Assembly (NCBI GenBank): GCA_009733575.1
Contig: ML769555.1
Coordinates: 1-64,000 of the forward strand
Length of the DNA stretch: 64,000 nt
Source: Gymnopus androsaceus JB14
Taxonomy: Eukaryota > Basidiomycota > Agaricomycetes > Agaricales > Omphalotaceae
Direction: 5' to 3'
In this document: positions 45,736-57,700 of the stretch, one piece after another
How the letters are laid out: every line of letters starts with the position of its first letter
Numbering within the stretch: the first letter of the stretch is position 1
Made by a program: the position numbers and the translations under genes
Notes under the pieces: model-generated
What the model was told of the DNA's origin: nothing
Seen by the model: the letters and a program-made list of their open reading frames with translations, nothing else
Database searches by the model: none

Positions 45736-47770
45736 TCATTGCATGAGGGTGCCACAACATCCTTTGTAATTTGCCCCTGAAATTGTGAAATCAAAGAACG
45801 GCTGACCAGCAATCTGCGTGGTGCTGATGGTACGATATCCATCAGAATCTGCAAGGAAAGATATGAAATGGTCACAACAATCTTTAAGAAGTAGAAGTAG
45901 ACTTACCGCAATCCTTTTTGGGCTTTACAGTGTGGTGAAAATCTATAATCCACCATTCCCAGGTGGGAAGCGCCTTTGTATACTTCCCACTGGTTTCAAA
46001 CTGCCCAGCATGCTCCTTCGCTCTCACCCCTTCATGTAGCAACTCGAAGGCCCATGATTTTTTGAAAGATAAAAAATCAACAATCCCACCCCCTTGGGGT
46101 GTTCCACCACTTCTTGAGCAGCACATAGAAACTCCATATCATAGACTTTCTCATGCAGTATGCTTTCTCTGTCAAGACAATGACAGAGGGTCGATGATCT
46201 AAACTTCCTGATGGTTTGTTCCAAAAATCCATTGATTGTCATGTCTTTGACTTTGCCAAGTAATTCTGGAGGCTGCAGTAAGGCTTTGAGGTAAACTTCA
46301 TGCCATTGTGTAGGCAACACCAGCTGAGTGTGATTGGGTGGGGCTCCTGAAGTCTGCAAAAGCCAGCCCATTCATTGCGCATCATGTGCAGCTTGCTGAA
46401 AGTCGGTGAATGGGTCATTTTGGGTTACATGTTGACGGATTGTAAATAGCAAAGGTGCTGCTGGCACCAAACACTGGCGAGGATTAAGGGCAATCCAAGC
46501 CTTCTTCATGTATCATTCAATATTCATAAGCGCTGATGATGTATGAAGAGCGGAGGGTGGATTGAAAGGATGCATATGACACTCTGGAGGGATCGTGTCC
46601 ACAGTAAGAGGTATAGCTTGGTAGTTGCGATCCCAACTGTGGTTGTTATTGAACACAACCTGTAATGATTGTCGTGTAGAAATGACAGGGACATCTATGC
46701 TCCCATAGCTCAGCAAAGAACTGAAGATCATCAGTGTTGCGGAGTCAAAGCCAGACGGTGTGTTCTGGGCACACACCATGCCAAGCCGATGGGTTAGGGC
46801 TTGCAACATGACCCAGGAGAATCTTGTTGAATGATTCTATCCCTTCATTGAGGGAATCTTCTGTGGGGTGTGACATGCTCTTCATCTGTTGATTCACCTG
46901 TTGAAGATGGGTTCAATCAAAGCATTCTCATGCAACAAGACAACATACCTTATCCAACAAATGCCTGGCTAATGCATCAACCACTCCAGGATGCATAAGC
47001 TTAGTGTCCAAATCAGCCTGCAAATTTGGATCACATGGAGAGGCGTAATCCATGATCCTGGTCATTACATTGTTGAACTTCAAGCAAGGGTTGTCCACCT
47101 CTGCCAAATATTGGTCAAAATGATCTTTTGTAAAAGCAAGACTGAAGCAGTCGTTATCAAAGAGATTCATACATTGATGCTGAGGTAACACTCTGTGTGG
47201 TGGTGATGAAGTGAGAGGCATGAATTTACTGCTGACAACAGTATGGCTACTGTAGCTACCAGCAGCAACTACCCAGAAATTTTGGACAGGCGTGGCTTCA
47301 GCAAGAGCGGTCCAGAATGTGACGTCTCTATACGTAGCCTGAGCTTTGTCAACCACAAGCCAGTAGGTATGCCTGTCAGTGCAAGTAACAAACTCCAATA
47401 ATTGCTAAGCATCGCCAATTTTGGTTTCTGGTTTGTTCCAAAATTGCGCAGGGCGAAGAACCACTGAGGATGCTTTTTCATCAAGGTTCCCCCAATCCTT
47501 AATATAGTGTATTATGTGCCCTTGGGATTGGTACTGGGTCCTCACATGGTCCAGGATGTGATGAAGTAGTATGCTTTTCCCTGAGCAAGGCAGTGCCTTG
47601 ATCTGTTTATTGTCAAATCATTACAATGATAATACTACAAATGGAAACTCACCAATACGAGCTTGTTGTTCTCCAATCATTGCATGATTAGGACCAAAAA
47701 GAAAGGACAGGGATCTTCCCTGTGCACACCAGAACAAGTCTGACATATAGAAGAATGGAGGGCAAGAATG
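45736..47770 (-). pseudogene. P-loop NTPase with REase-like C-terminus (CR-type), decayed
   Basis: On the minus strand an upstream exon ends at ARIG. A clean 50-bp intron (47603-47652, GTGAGT...ACAG) leads to IKALPCSGKSILLHHIL, a Walker A-like loop lacking its first Gly. YWLVVDKAQATYRD (about 47365-47325) takes the place of Walker B, followed by NFWVVAAGSYSS. A long central region (47250-46380) has stops. The C-terminal part has DFLSFKKSWAFELLHEG, RAKEHAGQFETSGKY and WWIIDFH (about 46085-45940). After an intron (about 45901-45846) it ends at TGA 45736-45738. The C-terminal spacing of D, E and the following strand resembles REase-fold nucleases fused to NTPases in fungal and oomycete CR (Crinkler-type) proteins (memory). 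Stops and frame changes, for example near 47402 and 46100, make it inactive. Confidence 0.55.
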
Positions 47771-48054
47771 TGTGCTTTGTGCATGCCAGGTTGTACTCTC
47801 CACCTTGCAACAATGCTCCCACTGAGGCCTTTGAGTTCCCTGCACTGCTTGAGAGGAAGGGAGCAGTAGACATCAACAAATCACCCAGTCATGTCGGTTT
47901 CAAGAGTGAATGCTCCACCTGCACTTGTAGCAGTAACTTTAATAGATTAATAAGGATAAGTTGTTGTCAGTCCATTCTATTAAATAACGACAACCTGTCA
48001 TCAGGCCAAAACCCAGTCAGTAGCACTAAGCAAAACATTGCCAAACAATAGGTT

Positions 48055-48190
48055 AGCATAGGTTAGGGGTTAGGGAGGTTAGGGTGGGGGTGTGGGGGCT
48101 TGCCTCCACTGTTGAATGACCTATATAGGGTTAGGGTTAGGGTTAGTTAGAGTAGGGCTAGAGCACAGGGTAGGTTAGGGTTAGATAGAG
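48055..48190. repeat. Interstitial telomere-like TTAGGG tract
   Basis: Perfect and near-perfect TTAGGG units occur in two clusters, GGTTAGGGGTTAGGGAGG near 48060 and GGGTTAGGGTTAGGGTTAG near 48128, with degenerate units between them. It lies inside the inverted-end element and ordinary sequence lies on both sides. Confidence 0.85.
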
Positions 48191-48344
48191 GGTAGTCTGA
48201 TAAGTCCAATGGGGGGTGTCAGTTTTTTCCCATGGGCCCTAGTCCAGCCGCTACAGCCATTTCAAGTTCTAATCACATGATCTACATGATAGGTTGTCAT
48301 GTTTAATTAATTAGACCTACATAGTTCAATTTGGCATGCATCAG

Positions 48345-48545
48345 CAAGTTAGGAAATCTATAAGTGTATGGGTCCATACATCCCATACCACTCCATACCA
48401 CTCCATACCATGTATGGCAAAAGGGAGGGTAGATAGACTCTATACTCAATATACAGCACCACCCATGCATCTCCATACACCTATACACAGAATGACCCCA
48501 TACTACCCATACCTGAATCCCACTAAAATTAGTTCCATACATACT
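48345..48545. repeat. CCATAC short dispersed repeats
   Basis: Units CCATACCACT, CCATACATC and CCATACAC recur about a dozen times. Related CCATACC/GGTATGG units appear, inverted, at 50430-50505, as part of the element's subterminal region. Confidence 0.7.
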
Positions 48546-48599
48546 GGTCATTTAACACTGTCATCACTGAGCATTGTAGCCATAACATGATATGATAAA

Positions 48600-50199
48600 C
48601 AAAAGATGAATTTCAGCATAAAAACAACAGCTCGGGAAGGTAAGATACAATATACAACTTGTGCATAGTATGTAACTTGCATTGAAAATCACTTAAATCA
48701 TTGCAATGCCCAGATCAGAGAATTACTATCAAAAGCAGTTTAGAAAAGCATTGAAAAACATGGCAAAATGTACCATTCCTAATCCAACACTAAGATAGCA
48801 TCATCCTGAGCAGTGCTCGCAGCGTAGGAGCAGGATACATTGCAGCCTTATGTGTTGAAATATGGCAATATATCGGTGTAGATGGTTTGCCATTTCGTGT
48901 CCGAGAGCCCCCTGACAAGCCTCCAGTACAAGGCTGTGTGGTCCACCCATGGATTTTTCACCAAAAATGTTACCTAATCCTATGTTCTTGGCAGTGGGCC
49001 CCTTGCCTTCTTTCCATTATAGGCTCACATTAATGATCCATTACGCTTCATCAATACTATTGTAGCCAGGTTCGTAGGCTTGAAGAGCTTGGAGATGCTG
49101 TTGAAATAAATCAGATAGTGAGGACTCAGATAAAAAGAAATGACAGTGCACTGCAGCGGCAAGCTGGAAAACTGACCTGGGTTTCTTGATGGATAGTTTG
49201 GTGGTTTCACGATGATAAGCAAATGTTTCAAGGATCCCGGGTCCTCTCATTGCACCAGAACTATCTGCTTGCTGAAAAAAAAAACATCAGCGACAGAATA
49301 CCTCGGAACAATTGCACATACTGTATATCCAGGGTTACAAAGATCCAAAAATCCCTCTCGAGCTCCAAGCAGATATATTTGGGATTCTCGTCATTATTGA
49401 ACTTCAAATCAATGTGAGTATAAACATCTCAGTATTGAATTGAAAGCTACCTGGTTCGGGGCTGACCTCAAGCAGAGCATTGGCTTTTTTCTTGCCTGCA
49501 GCCTGGGCAGATGTTCCAGCATTAATAGATGGGATGAAGTCATTGTCTTCAAAAAGTAGTAAGTATGGGAATGACTACAAGAATTCAAGTTTACCTGGCT
49601 CAGAGCTTACATCCAGTTCTGCTTTTTTCTTCTTTGCAGCCTCGGAGCCCATGAAAGCAATATGGTCAGTAAAATATATACAGGATTAAATGTTTGTCTT
49701 TGGTTATAGCTTTTGGTGTAGGCCATTTTGTTGAAGGTATACTTTTTGAAAGAATGGATAAGCTGGTTGAAGTTCAAGCGATGAAAAAAACACTGACGAA
49801 AAAACCATCACTGACTATGCAGGTTCCTCCACAGCCCCTGGGTTTGTGGAAGGACCCCTGACAAACAGACAGGAGTCCATTTCCATGGTCAGAATCTTGG
49901 CTCCCCAATTATCAGGGGTCCTTCTATTCTGCTCGGGTGTCAAGCTGAGACACTGGTTTGTAGCAATATATATGTTGCTTTTCTGCTCATTTCTCTGATA
50001 GGAATGTCAACCCAATACACCCCAGAACCCATTGTTGAGTCTGATATTGCTCGTCACTAAGCATACTCAGCTAGTAGCTCAAGATCTTGTGCTTCCACTA
50101 CATGTTCTGCCTCCTGATCCCTTTGACATGGAGAGTGTTACAGATGATCCTGTGATGTCAAAACAGGTATGTGGGTTGTTTGTCCGGGCTACCATGATA
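48600..50199. other. Interior of the inverted-end element; no intact gene
   Basis: Short frames (49025-49250 minus, 49212-49417 and 49480-49689 plus, 50032-50160 plus) lack recognisable catalytic motifs. They are probably remains of a transposase gene with most exons decayed. Confidence 0.35.
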
Positions 50200-50390
50200 A
50201 TGCCCAGCAACATCACCCACACCTTGCAGTTATCCATCTGGAGACTGTTTTACAAGGTATTCATCTTATACCTGTCTACAAACATTGTCCTGTACCTTAT
50301 CAGCTCAAGTATTATAATAGTTTAGATGTTTCTACTGCTTTCCATGTTAATAGGCTTGCATCCTACCACTCTAATGAAATTTTGTTATAA
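50200..50390 (+). pseudogene. Transposase C-terminal tail, Plavaka-like
   Basis: The frame reads HLAVIHLETVLQGIHLIPVY and then LDVSTAFHVNRLASYHSNEI before TAA at 50388. This pattern (HLETV...HLIPVY, then a FxVNRxAxxHxxEI end) matches the C-terminus of basidiomycete Plavaka-type transposases as I remember them. It lies about 40 bases inside the right subterminal repeats of the 2.7 kb element, as expected for its transposase gene. The catalytic part is not identifiable. Confidence 0.45.
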
Positions 50391-50629
50391 TTGATTATTA
50401 AAATAGTAGTCACTTTGAACTCAAAATTCCATACAAGCCCATACTCAAGAGATGTATGGAGAAATTTTGATCAAATTGTTGCTTTATGGTATGGAAGGTA
50501 TGGTGGCTATGCACTCATGCTCTCATGAATTTCCCAACTTGCTGATGTGCAGGATAGCTTCTCACTATTTAATAGAATAGACTGACAACAACTTATTGTT
50601 ATTTAATCTATTAAAATTACAATAGCAGC

Positions 50630-51140
50630 GGCCACCTGGGGGCGAAGCCAGGTCCGATGTGGTAGTAGCTGAGTGATAGGCGTTGCCGCATCCATAGTCA
50701 AACCACCCAATGTAATACCTTTTCATCTCGTTGTCCTTCAAACCAGGAAGAGTGAAAACAAGGGAATGATCATATGCATGTGTCCAGACCCCACCCTCCC
50801 AAGATACTGCTGAGGTAAAACACAGTATTTGGCCTTGCTGTATGCAGAAATCCAGATTTGATGCGGAGTATGCTGCAATGAAGCTATCATGAAATTTGCC
50901 AACAATGTCCAGTGATGGAGCATACACTATAGAGCAGCTTTTGTCATCAATGTCATTGACGTTGATACTGTGCCAGAGACTTCAGGGTGCAGGATATGTA
51001 GGGTGACAGGTAAAATTGGGAACAGTTGATATCTGTGCCAACTGAAAGTGAATGGCAGAATGAATGAGACAGGCTCTGGATGCACCTTGATGTTAGACTT
51101 GTGCAAAGATTCCTTCTGGAAATAAGTAAGTAAGAATGAA
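50630..51140 (-). pseudogene. Coding relic upstream of the NTPase gene
   Basis: On the minus strand a piece reads KSNIKVHPEPVSFILPFTFS (about 51100-51040). After a frame change near 50960 it continues YAPSLDIVGKFHDSFIAAYS and TLPGLKDNEMKRYYIGWFDY to about 50650. The composition is that of real protein. It lies on the same strand as the NTPase-REase relic and on the other side of the inverted-end element, so the two may be one gene split by the insertion. The family is not recognised. Confidence 0.4.
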
Positions 51141-51290
51141 AGAGATACTTTGGACATACCATGACAATGTTGGAAATTATAATCGAAGTGGACAATGTTG
51201 GAAACTATAATCAAAGTGGACAAAATATGGACAAAATATGGACAATGAATTAGAAGTTGTGGTAGGTTGGGCATTAGGGTTGTGGTTTGG

Positions 51291-51755
51291 GAGCAAGAGC
51301 AAAACATCACGCATCAGGTTTTGGAGTGACTATTGACCCAGAAGGGACTCGGAAAGGACATGCAATGCATTGTGATAATTGCGTGTCCTTTTCGAATTCT
51401 GTTTTAGTGATATATATTGCACCAAAGAGTAAGGTGATTGTAGTTGCGTTCTACATCTACAGTCTGCTGCACATAATCTTATTTATAAAATAAATGTCTG
51501 AGTATTCCTGAGGGGTTAATGAAAGGGCCAGACTCAAAAACCAAGAATTGAGAAGCATATAAATTTGAAAAATATGGGGAGAGACAATGACAGTTTGACA
51601 ATGTACTGACTATCAATCTGACAGTTGGTACTGCCTATTGCTCTCGTGATATCCATCGTGATAAGATATCACAAGAGCGATTGCGTGTCCTTTCTGAGTT
51701 CCATTTGGGTCATTAGTCACTGCAAAGTGTTATGCGTGACATTTTTCTCTTGTTC
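51291..51755. mobile_element. 465-bp inverted-repeat element (MITE-like)
   Basis: The left arm (GAGCAAGAGCAAAACATCAC, then GTGACTATTGACCC and GGAAAGGACATGCAAT) matches the complement of the right arm (GAACAAGAGAAAAATGTCAC, then GTGACTAATGACCC and AGAAAGGACACGCAAT). The arms are about 90 bases. Further inside, GATATCACAAGAGCGATTGC and CTCGTGATATC form a smaller hairpin (about 51636-51685). No target duplication was identified. Confidence 0.65.
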
Positions 51756-51957
51756 AAGACCACCATGAACCTATTTATTGGTAAGCCTCATCGTGCTGTA
51801 CATATATAGAAATATAAAATGAATGTCCACACATTGAGAGAGGACTTAAGGCCAACAAATGAGAGGGTTTAAGGCCCACGAATGAATGAGAGGGCCTAAA
51901 AGGCCGTAAATGAGCTCTCATCACAAACTAATTAAATCCGACAGTGAATACCGTCTT

Positions 51958-53870
51958 TATGGCCAGCTCTTCCAGTGAAGCTGCTGCGAGTTCATCTTGT
52001 CAAGAACAGGTACATATCTTATTCAGCTTGGGTGAAACCACAATTTCATTTTACCACAGGAATCCTGCACATTCTTTATTGACATGGAAGCCAAAGAAGA
52101 TGACAATGAGGTCGACAATGGAGTCAGTGCCTCTGAACGTGCCCAACAAGATGCAGAGAGTGTTGCTTTGCGCAAACAAGGCAAACTTTCATTGATGGAT
52201 CTAGTTGTACAGAGATGAGAGCCAAGGGCATTAGCACAAGTAGAGAGAGCGCAGGAACATGAGAAAGTCCTGGAGAAGAGGCGGAAAAGTTGAGTAAAAC
52301 AGCCTCAGAAACAGGTCAACAAGCTTACTGAACTCTTGTGTAACCTCAAGATGTGCAAAGGTGTGGTCTACTTTACTGTTCCAGTCATCCCTGGAGAAAC
52401 TGAATTAGCCTTCAAGACATGTATCTACAAAATACAGGAGAGGATTTGCAAGAAGGCCGACAAAGAAATGCTTGATGAACTTACTGCACCAATCTTGGCG
52501 CGCTGAGCTGCAGCTGCAGCTGCTTTTGCCACTTCCACTTCTGCTGCTACTCCTGCAGCTTCTACTTCTGCTCCTGCTCCAGCAAGTGTACATCTGTCTC
52601 CTTCTACAGCTCCTTCTCCCCTGGCTCAGCCTTTTGGAGCTCCTACACATGAACCTGCTCCATCTCCTCCTGCACTGAAAGCACTATCTCCCCATGCTTG
52701 GTTGCCCCCAGCAGTTGATGACATGGCCTTTGGAGCTCCTACCCAGGCTACCCCTGATGCTGGTTCACCAATAGTATCATGTTCTCCTTCGCCCAATTAC
52801 AGGAACGAACCCTTTAATCTTTCTAGTCTGCCCAAAATACAGCTAGAGGATCTTCCTCTAGTACAGACTTTGATAGTCGCCCCTGTGTCCCTACAACTTG
52901 GTCTGGCCAATCCCATCACAAACCTTGTCAATTATGCCGATGAAGATCTTCCACAAGAAGAAACTGTTCAATGTTTGGAACTCATGCATTCAGAACCCAT
53001 GGATGTGGACCCCATGCCACTGTCATTGAAACTGTAAGCTCTTACATATTATGTTTCTCTTGCTCTAATCTTACTGTTATTACAGCCATTGCTTGACTCA
53101 AGGCTGGCAAATTGCTGCCAGATTTCTTAACGGTGAAATAAACAGTCTTTCTCTGGCTGAAATAGAGCTAAAGAAAGTTTTCCATGACAAGTATCCAACT
53201 GAGATCTTGCAGATGTGTCAGTGCATCAATGACCTTGATCCCAAGGAACTGGCCAACCAGATGCAGGACCTTGGTTTGATGATCAAGAGCTGTATTGAAG
53301 TTTGTGCCTTGGCAGGTTAAGCTTTGGGCTTGGTTGCAGACATTAGAATGACTGGAGACGGGTTGGAGGAGAAGGACAATGTGGCTTTGGCCTCGGTTGC
53401 AGATGTTAGAATGGCTGGAGATGGATTGAAGGAAGAAGAAGATGAAGACTAGTCGGAGGAGGAATATGAGGAAGAGGATGAGATACCAAGGACACAGGAG
53501 CAGAAGGATTTGTGCCAGTGGATTTCTAGACACTACAATGGCACGACGGGCCCGCCTGGCTTCCATATATACTTTGTGCAGTGCATGGTATGTCCTTTTT
53601 GTTTTTTAGTAATATTTTTCTTATTATTTCTTAGAGAGGATGGGAAGAAGAAGGTTTCATCAAAATCCAGGACATTTGCAAGCTGGCTTGATTCACCAAA
53701 GCATCCTCAGAGGTGTCCTCAGATCTTGTTACACGGGTGGTATTTATATCCAAGTCCAGAGCATGCTGCCAAGACATACATATCTTGCTGCTTTTCTACT
53801 TAGTATCTCCAGGCTGATCTACAGCAATACCCCCAAAACTGTATTTGCTGGTTCTCAAGTGTTCTCCTGA
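51958..53870 (+). pseudogene. Decayed multi-exon hypothetical gene
   Basis: A short Ser/Ala-rich first exon (MASSSSEAAASSSCQEQ, 51958-52008) and an intron of about 50 bp lead to a charged exon (SCTFFIDMEAKEDDNEVDNG). The frame passes stops near 52216, 52294 and 52503 into an Ala/Pro/Ser-rich tract (52510-52680, built from GCTCCTG-type repeats). The 52702-53037 exon is Pro/Leu-rich. After an intron (GTAAGC...TTACAG, about 53034-53084) comes AARFLNGEINSLSLAEIELK. Then stops, an acidic stretch (about 53440-53490) and TYLAAFLLSISRLIYSNTPK, then TVFAGSQVFS (to 53868). The family is not recognised with confidence. Confidence 0.45.
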
Positions 53871-54731
53871 CAAAACCAAAAAAAAGAAATGTTCCCCTAC
53901 TCCCACCTGGCAGCGGGTCAATCTCAGAATGCCAATCCATTGCCTCGTCGAGGACGTTTGATTTGACACCAACTTATTGCAAGTTGAGCTGCAACTATGT
54001 GTGCGATTAAAGAGCAAAACACAGGTTTTACAAATGGTTATAGAATAGAAAATGGGGTAGCAGTAAAATGTAGAGCTTGAATAATCTGTTTGTGTATCTG
54101 GGACTGACTGTATTACTACTTTGATCTGTCTTTAGAACCGCATAGAGATGTATTTGTATTTATAAATCTAGACCTTGCAATTAGCTTAGAGGACTACAAT
54201 ATATATTTGTATGTTGATCAAATGGTTGAACTATTACAAGTGTGTGTAAGGGACACTATCAAGGTCCGCAATGACCTTAAACTATTTCTTGCTTTGACCT
54301 GTCAATAAAAATAGTGCGCTTTGACTTGTCAAAAATAGACAAAGTAATGCTGTTGTGCCTTGTCAAAAACAGAACAAAGTAGTACTGCTGTGCCTTGTCA
54401 AAAATGGAAAAAGAAACGCCTTTGTAAAGAGTGGTTGTAGTGACCCAGGCCATTCAGACATCCTTATTGTTGAAAAGAGTTTCTTTTGTATTCGAAAGAT
54501 TTAAATGTGTGTGTCCTGGGATGGATCCCAAACCACCATGTTCTCCTCCCTGTTCAGTGCATTGCATTCAAAGCATGCTGGAGAGCTGGTAAGTGTGGAC
54601 TCACCTGTCTTGTTCTCGTTCTAATCAAAACATTGTTCAGAGGCCTCAAGACCATGACTCTGTCAAGGTCAGTTTATTCAATATTTGTAACCTACTCCCA
54701 TTGATAGCCTCCTCAGCCCTCCCTTTCCAAT
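53871..54731. other. No gene clearly seen
   Basis: AT-rich spacer. The motif CTTTGACTTGTCAAAAATAG/TGTGCCTTGTCAAAAA recurs three to four times at 54290-54415 as a short irregular repeat. Confidence 0.5.
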
Positions 54732-57700
54732 GTGACTGATGGATTGGCCTCCTTGGATATAGGAGAGACTATTGAAATTCCATTGGTCACCCAGGTCACA
54801 GCCAAACAGTCTTCTTTACATCTAGAAGACCACGAGTCTATGCCTGGAGCATTCTCTCTGAGTTCTTCTGCTGCTCCCTGCCTGTCTTTATGGAATACAG
54901 GTCCCTTGCCATTCTCGACGGAGACTGAATCACTGGAAACCCTCGTCACTGCTGCTACATTGACAGCAACTCCAATGGACACCTCGACTCACGATAAACT
55001 TTTCACCTCCTCCGCTCAATTCTACAAGCACAAAAGCTCAACCTTACCTACTTCAATCCAATCTTTGGATGTGAACATGGCCATGCAGGGACTGGAAGCT
55101 GCTGCCAAGCCAAGGAAGATACTTCCTCGCAGTCTGGCTTTCCGCCCAGGCTGCCAGTTTGGTCATAGTTCCTTGCCAAACCATTTGAAGCCCAGATCAC
55201 AATCTCCATCACCCACTCCACCTAAAGCTGGTAAAATTGAGCAGGAAGAACTTAATGCTCTTGATAGGCTACAGCAGACATTTGATCAACATTATTCCCT
55301 GGTTTTTGACAGTGCTTTCACATTGCTTGCAGTGGATTTGCAATGTGTCAGGCTCGATGAACCGACCAAGTTTCTCCTGGAGGATCTGGCACATATTGAA
55401 GAGCTTAAGACAAAGATGAGATCCCAAAACATGAAACATGCTTATTGGAGAGTGTCTACAGGTCTTAGACCAGAGTCCAAGGGGAACAACCAGAGTTTAA
55501 AGACCAGACGGGACCAGCTATGCTACTGCATGAGAAACTTTCATGTTCAGATCTGTGCAATATATGCCCCGCTAAGTGCTGATTGCCCAATCGAAGTGGA
55601 TGCAGGTGAGCACTGGTTCCTTTTCTGTATGCCGGTCATTACTCATTCATCATTAGGAAACTTGTTTCCTACAGATTTCATGCAGATGGACCAAATCAAC
55701 CAGGTTCTGATACTGCTTGGTGTCATATGCAATATGATAATAGGTCTATCAATTGTTCAATGTAACTTCCTTATTGGCATTGCAGTGATGTGTGTCAAAC
55801 TTGGAATGTCCACTGTGGGGTCCAAAGACAGTAGTCTCTCACATAAGTTTTCATCATCACAAAACGAGATCATATCCCAAATGCCCAGCTCCCTCATTGA
55901 TGCACTCAAGAAGTTTGGTGTGGATGGTCACTTTGACCTATACGCTACTTGCCCTGCTTGCAATTTCATGAACAAGGCACATCCTTTGGCAGGGAAGAAG
56001 AATTTCTACAAGTATCCTGAATCCTGCACCAATGATATCATTGGAGAAAATGGCATTTCCAAGTGTGGTGCCAATCTCTTAAAACATCAGCATGATGGTA
56101 CAGTCCAGCCCATCAACCCCTATCTTGTCAACTCCCTCCCCGACTACATTGCACGCTACCTTTCTGACCCAACTTATCTTGATCAATCGACCAAAGCCAC
56201 AGATGATGCTCTACACTCCATTGAAACTGGTGAATCGGAAACCAGTGTCAAGAACGTGTTTGAGGCCACCTTCATCAAAGACTTCAAAGGACCCAATGGC
56301 AAACTGTTTGTGGACCGCAGTGACAAAATTTGCCTGGCATTCTCCATGCATGTTGAATTTTTCAATCCAAATGGTATCACTCAGCGTGGGGCTCACAACT
56401 CCATTGGTGTCATATTGTGTGCCAATTTGGCTCTCGATCCATTGATTCAATACCTGCCGGAAAACATGTTCATTGGTGGTATCATTCCTGGTCCAAATGA
56501 ACCATCTGCCAATGAACTCAATCATTTCATCCGACCAATTGTTGAACAGTTTGTTAGGACATGGCGGCCAGGTCTCAAAGTTTCTTCCACTGCTCGCTCT
56601 AAGTCAGGGGCTGTTGTCGAAGCCGGTCTCTTGCTTTCTGTCAACAATCTTCCCGCTGCTCGCAAGGTTGCCGACGGGGCCCATGTCAAATTTCATCTGT
56701 ACCATTTGCAAGCTGCGGGGAACGCACCAGATCTTTGACATGGATCATAAGCGTTGGATTCCCAGAGATGTGACAGAGCTTTGCCAATAGTTGATAGCCT
56801 ACAGGGATGCTCAAACTCTAGACAAGCAAAAAGCAATCTTCAATGAATATGGGGTTTGCTGGTCTTCCTTATGGCTACTTGATTATTGGGATCCTACCAA
56901 GATGCTTGTCATTGATGTAATGCACTGCATTCTGAAAGGTATTGTTCACTACCACTGCCGCCATGTTCTTTGACTGGATGCCTCAGCTCCCAAACTCAGT
57001 GCCGATGGCCTCAAATACACTTATGAGTGGGACTGGACCCCATACGGCCCCAAGACTGCCCCTGCAAACCTCCAGCTAAAAGAAAAAAATATACCATCAG
57101 TCACTAAAATCCAATCAGCACTTTGTCTGGCACTTGAAGGCAAAAAATCCTTGACTTTGAATAAAATGTGGACGCGCCTTGATAACCAAGGCACCAAAGA
57201 TGCCTTGCAGTTTGTTGTTCATTCACTAGGACTCTCTACACAGTTAGACTCCATCCCTGAGTCAATATCTACCCTTTACATTGAACGTGCCCAGAAGAAA
57301 AGTAAGAGAAACCCTGATCAGGTGAAGTTTCCTCACCATCAGCTTGCTACAAAGAAGAATCAGCTCATTGCCTTGTTACTCACCTGGGTAAGTCTGTACA
57401 CTGTATTTCAAGCAGGAAAACTTATACCTTTGGCCAATAGAGATTGCAACAACCTCCCAGCTCTGAGGCATACATACTCCCAACAGGAACTCCTGAAACT
57501 CTTACTCATATCCAGAAGGTGATCTGAGAGACTGTTAGGCCATCATGGCTCAATTCAGTAGCACAGAACTATGGTGATGTGAAGGCAGGATCTATCAAAG
57601 CAGATGAATGGTGAACACTCAGCACAGTCTACCTTCCAATTGCCCTTGTCACTCTTTGGGGTGATGTGGATGGTTGTGCTCCTCCTGCCAACGACTCTGA

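Larger units (their letters stand above)
47934..50622. mobile_element. 2.7 kb inverted-end DNA element, possibly Plavaka-like
   Basis: The ends are inverted: left TAACTTTAATAGATTAATAAGG... GTTGTTGTCAGTCCATTCTA and the right end, complemented, GTAATTTTAATAGATTAAAT... GTTGTTGTCAGTCTATTCTA. A second inverted block, CATCAGCAAGTT(A/G)GGAAAT, occurs at about 48339 and, complemented, at about 50545. TAGCAG flanks both sides (47928-47933 and 50623-50628) as a possible 6-bp duplication. The interior holds telomere-like repeats, CCATAC repeats and the C-terminal tail of a transposase (50200-50390). It interrupts minus-strand coding DNA. Confidence 0.6.

Noticed and set aside
48055..48190. Chromosome end
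   Set aside because: TTAGGG units are degenerate and flanked on both sides by ordinary transposon and gene sequence.
48210..48245. TTTTTTCCCATGGGCCC resembling the end of the 232-bp MITE
   Set aside because: Only about 15 bases match and no interior or second end of the MITE is present.
52510..52680. GCTCCTG-rich tract as a tandem repeat locus of its own
   Set aside because: It is the Ala/Pro/Ser-rich part of the surrounding decayed reading frame and not a regular array.
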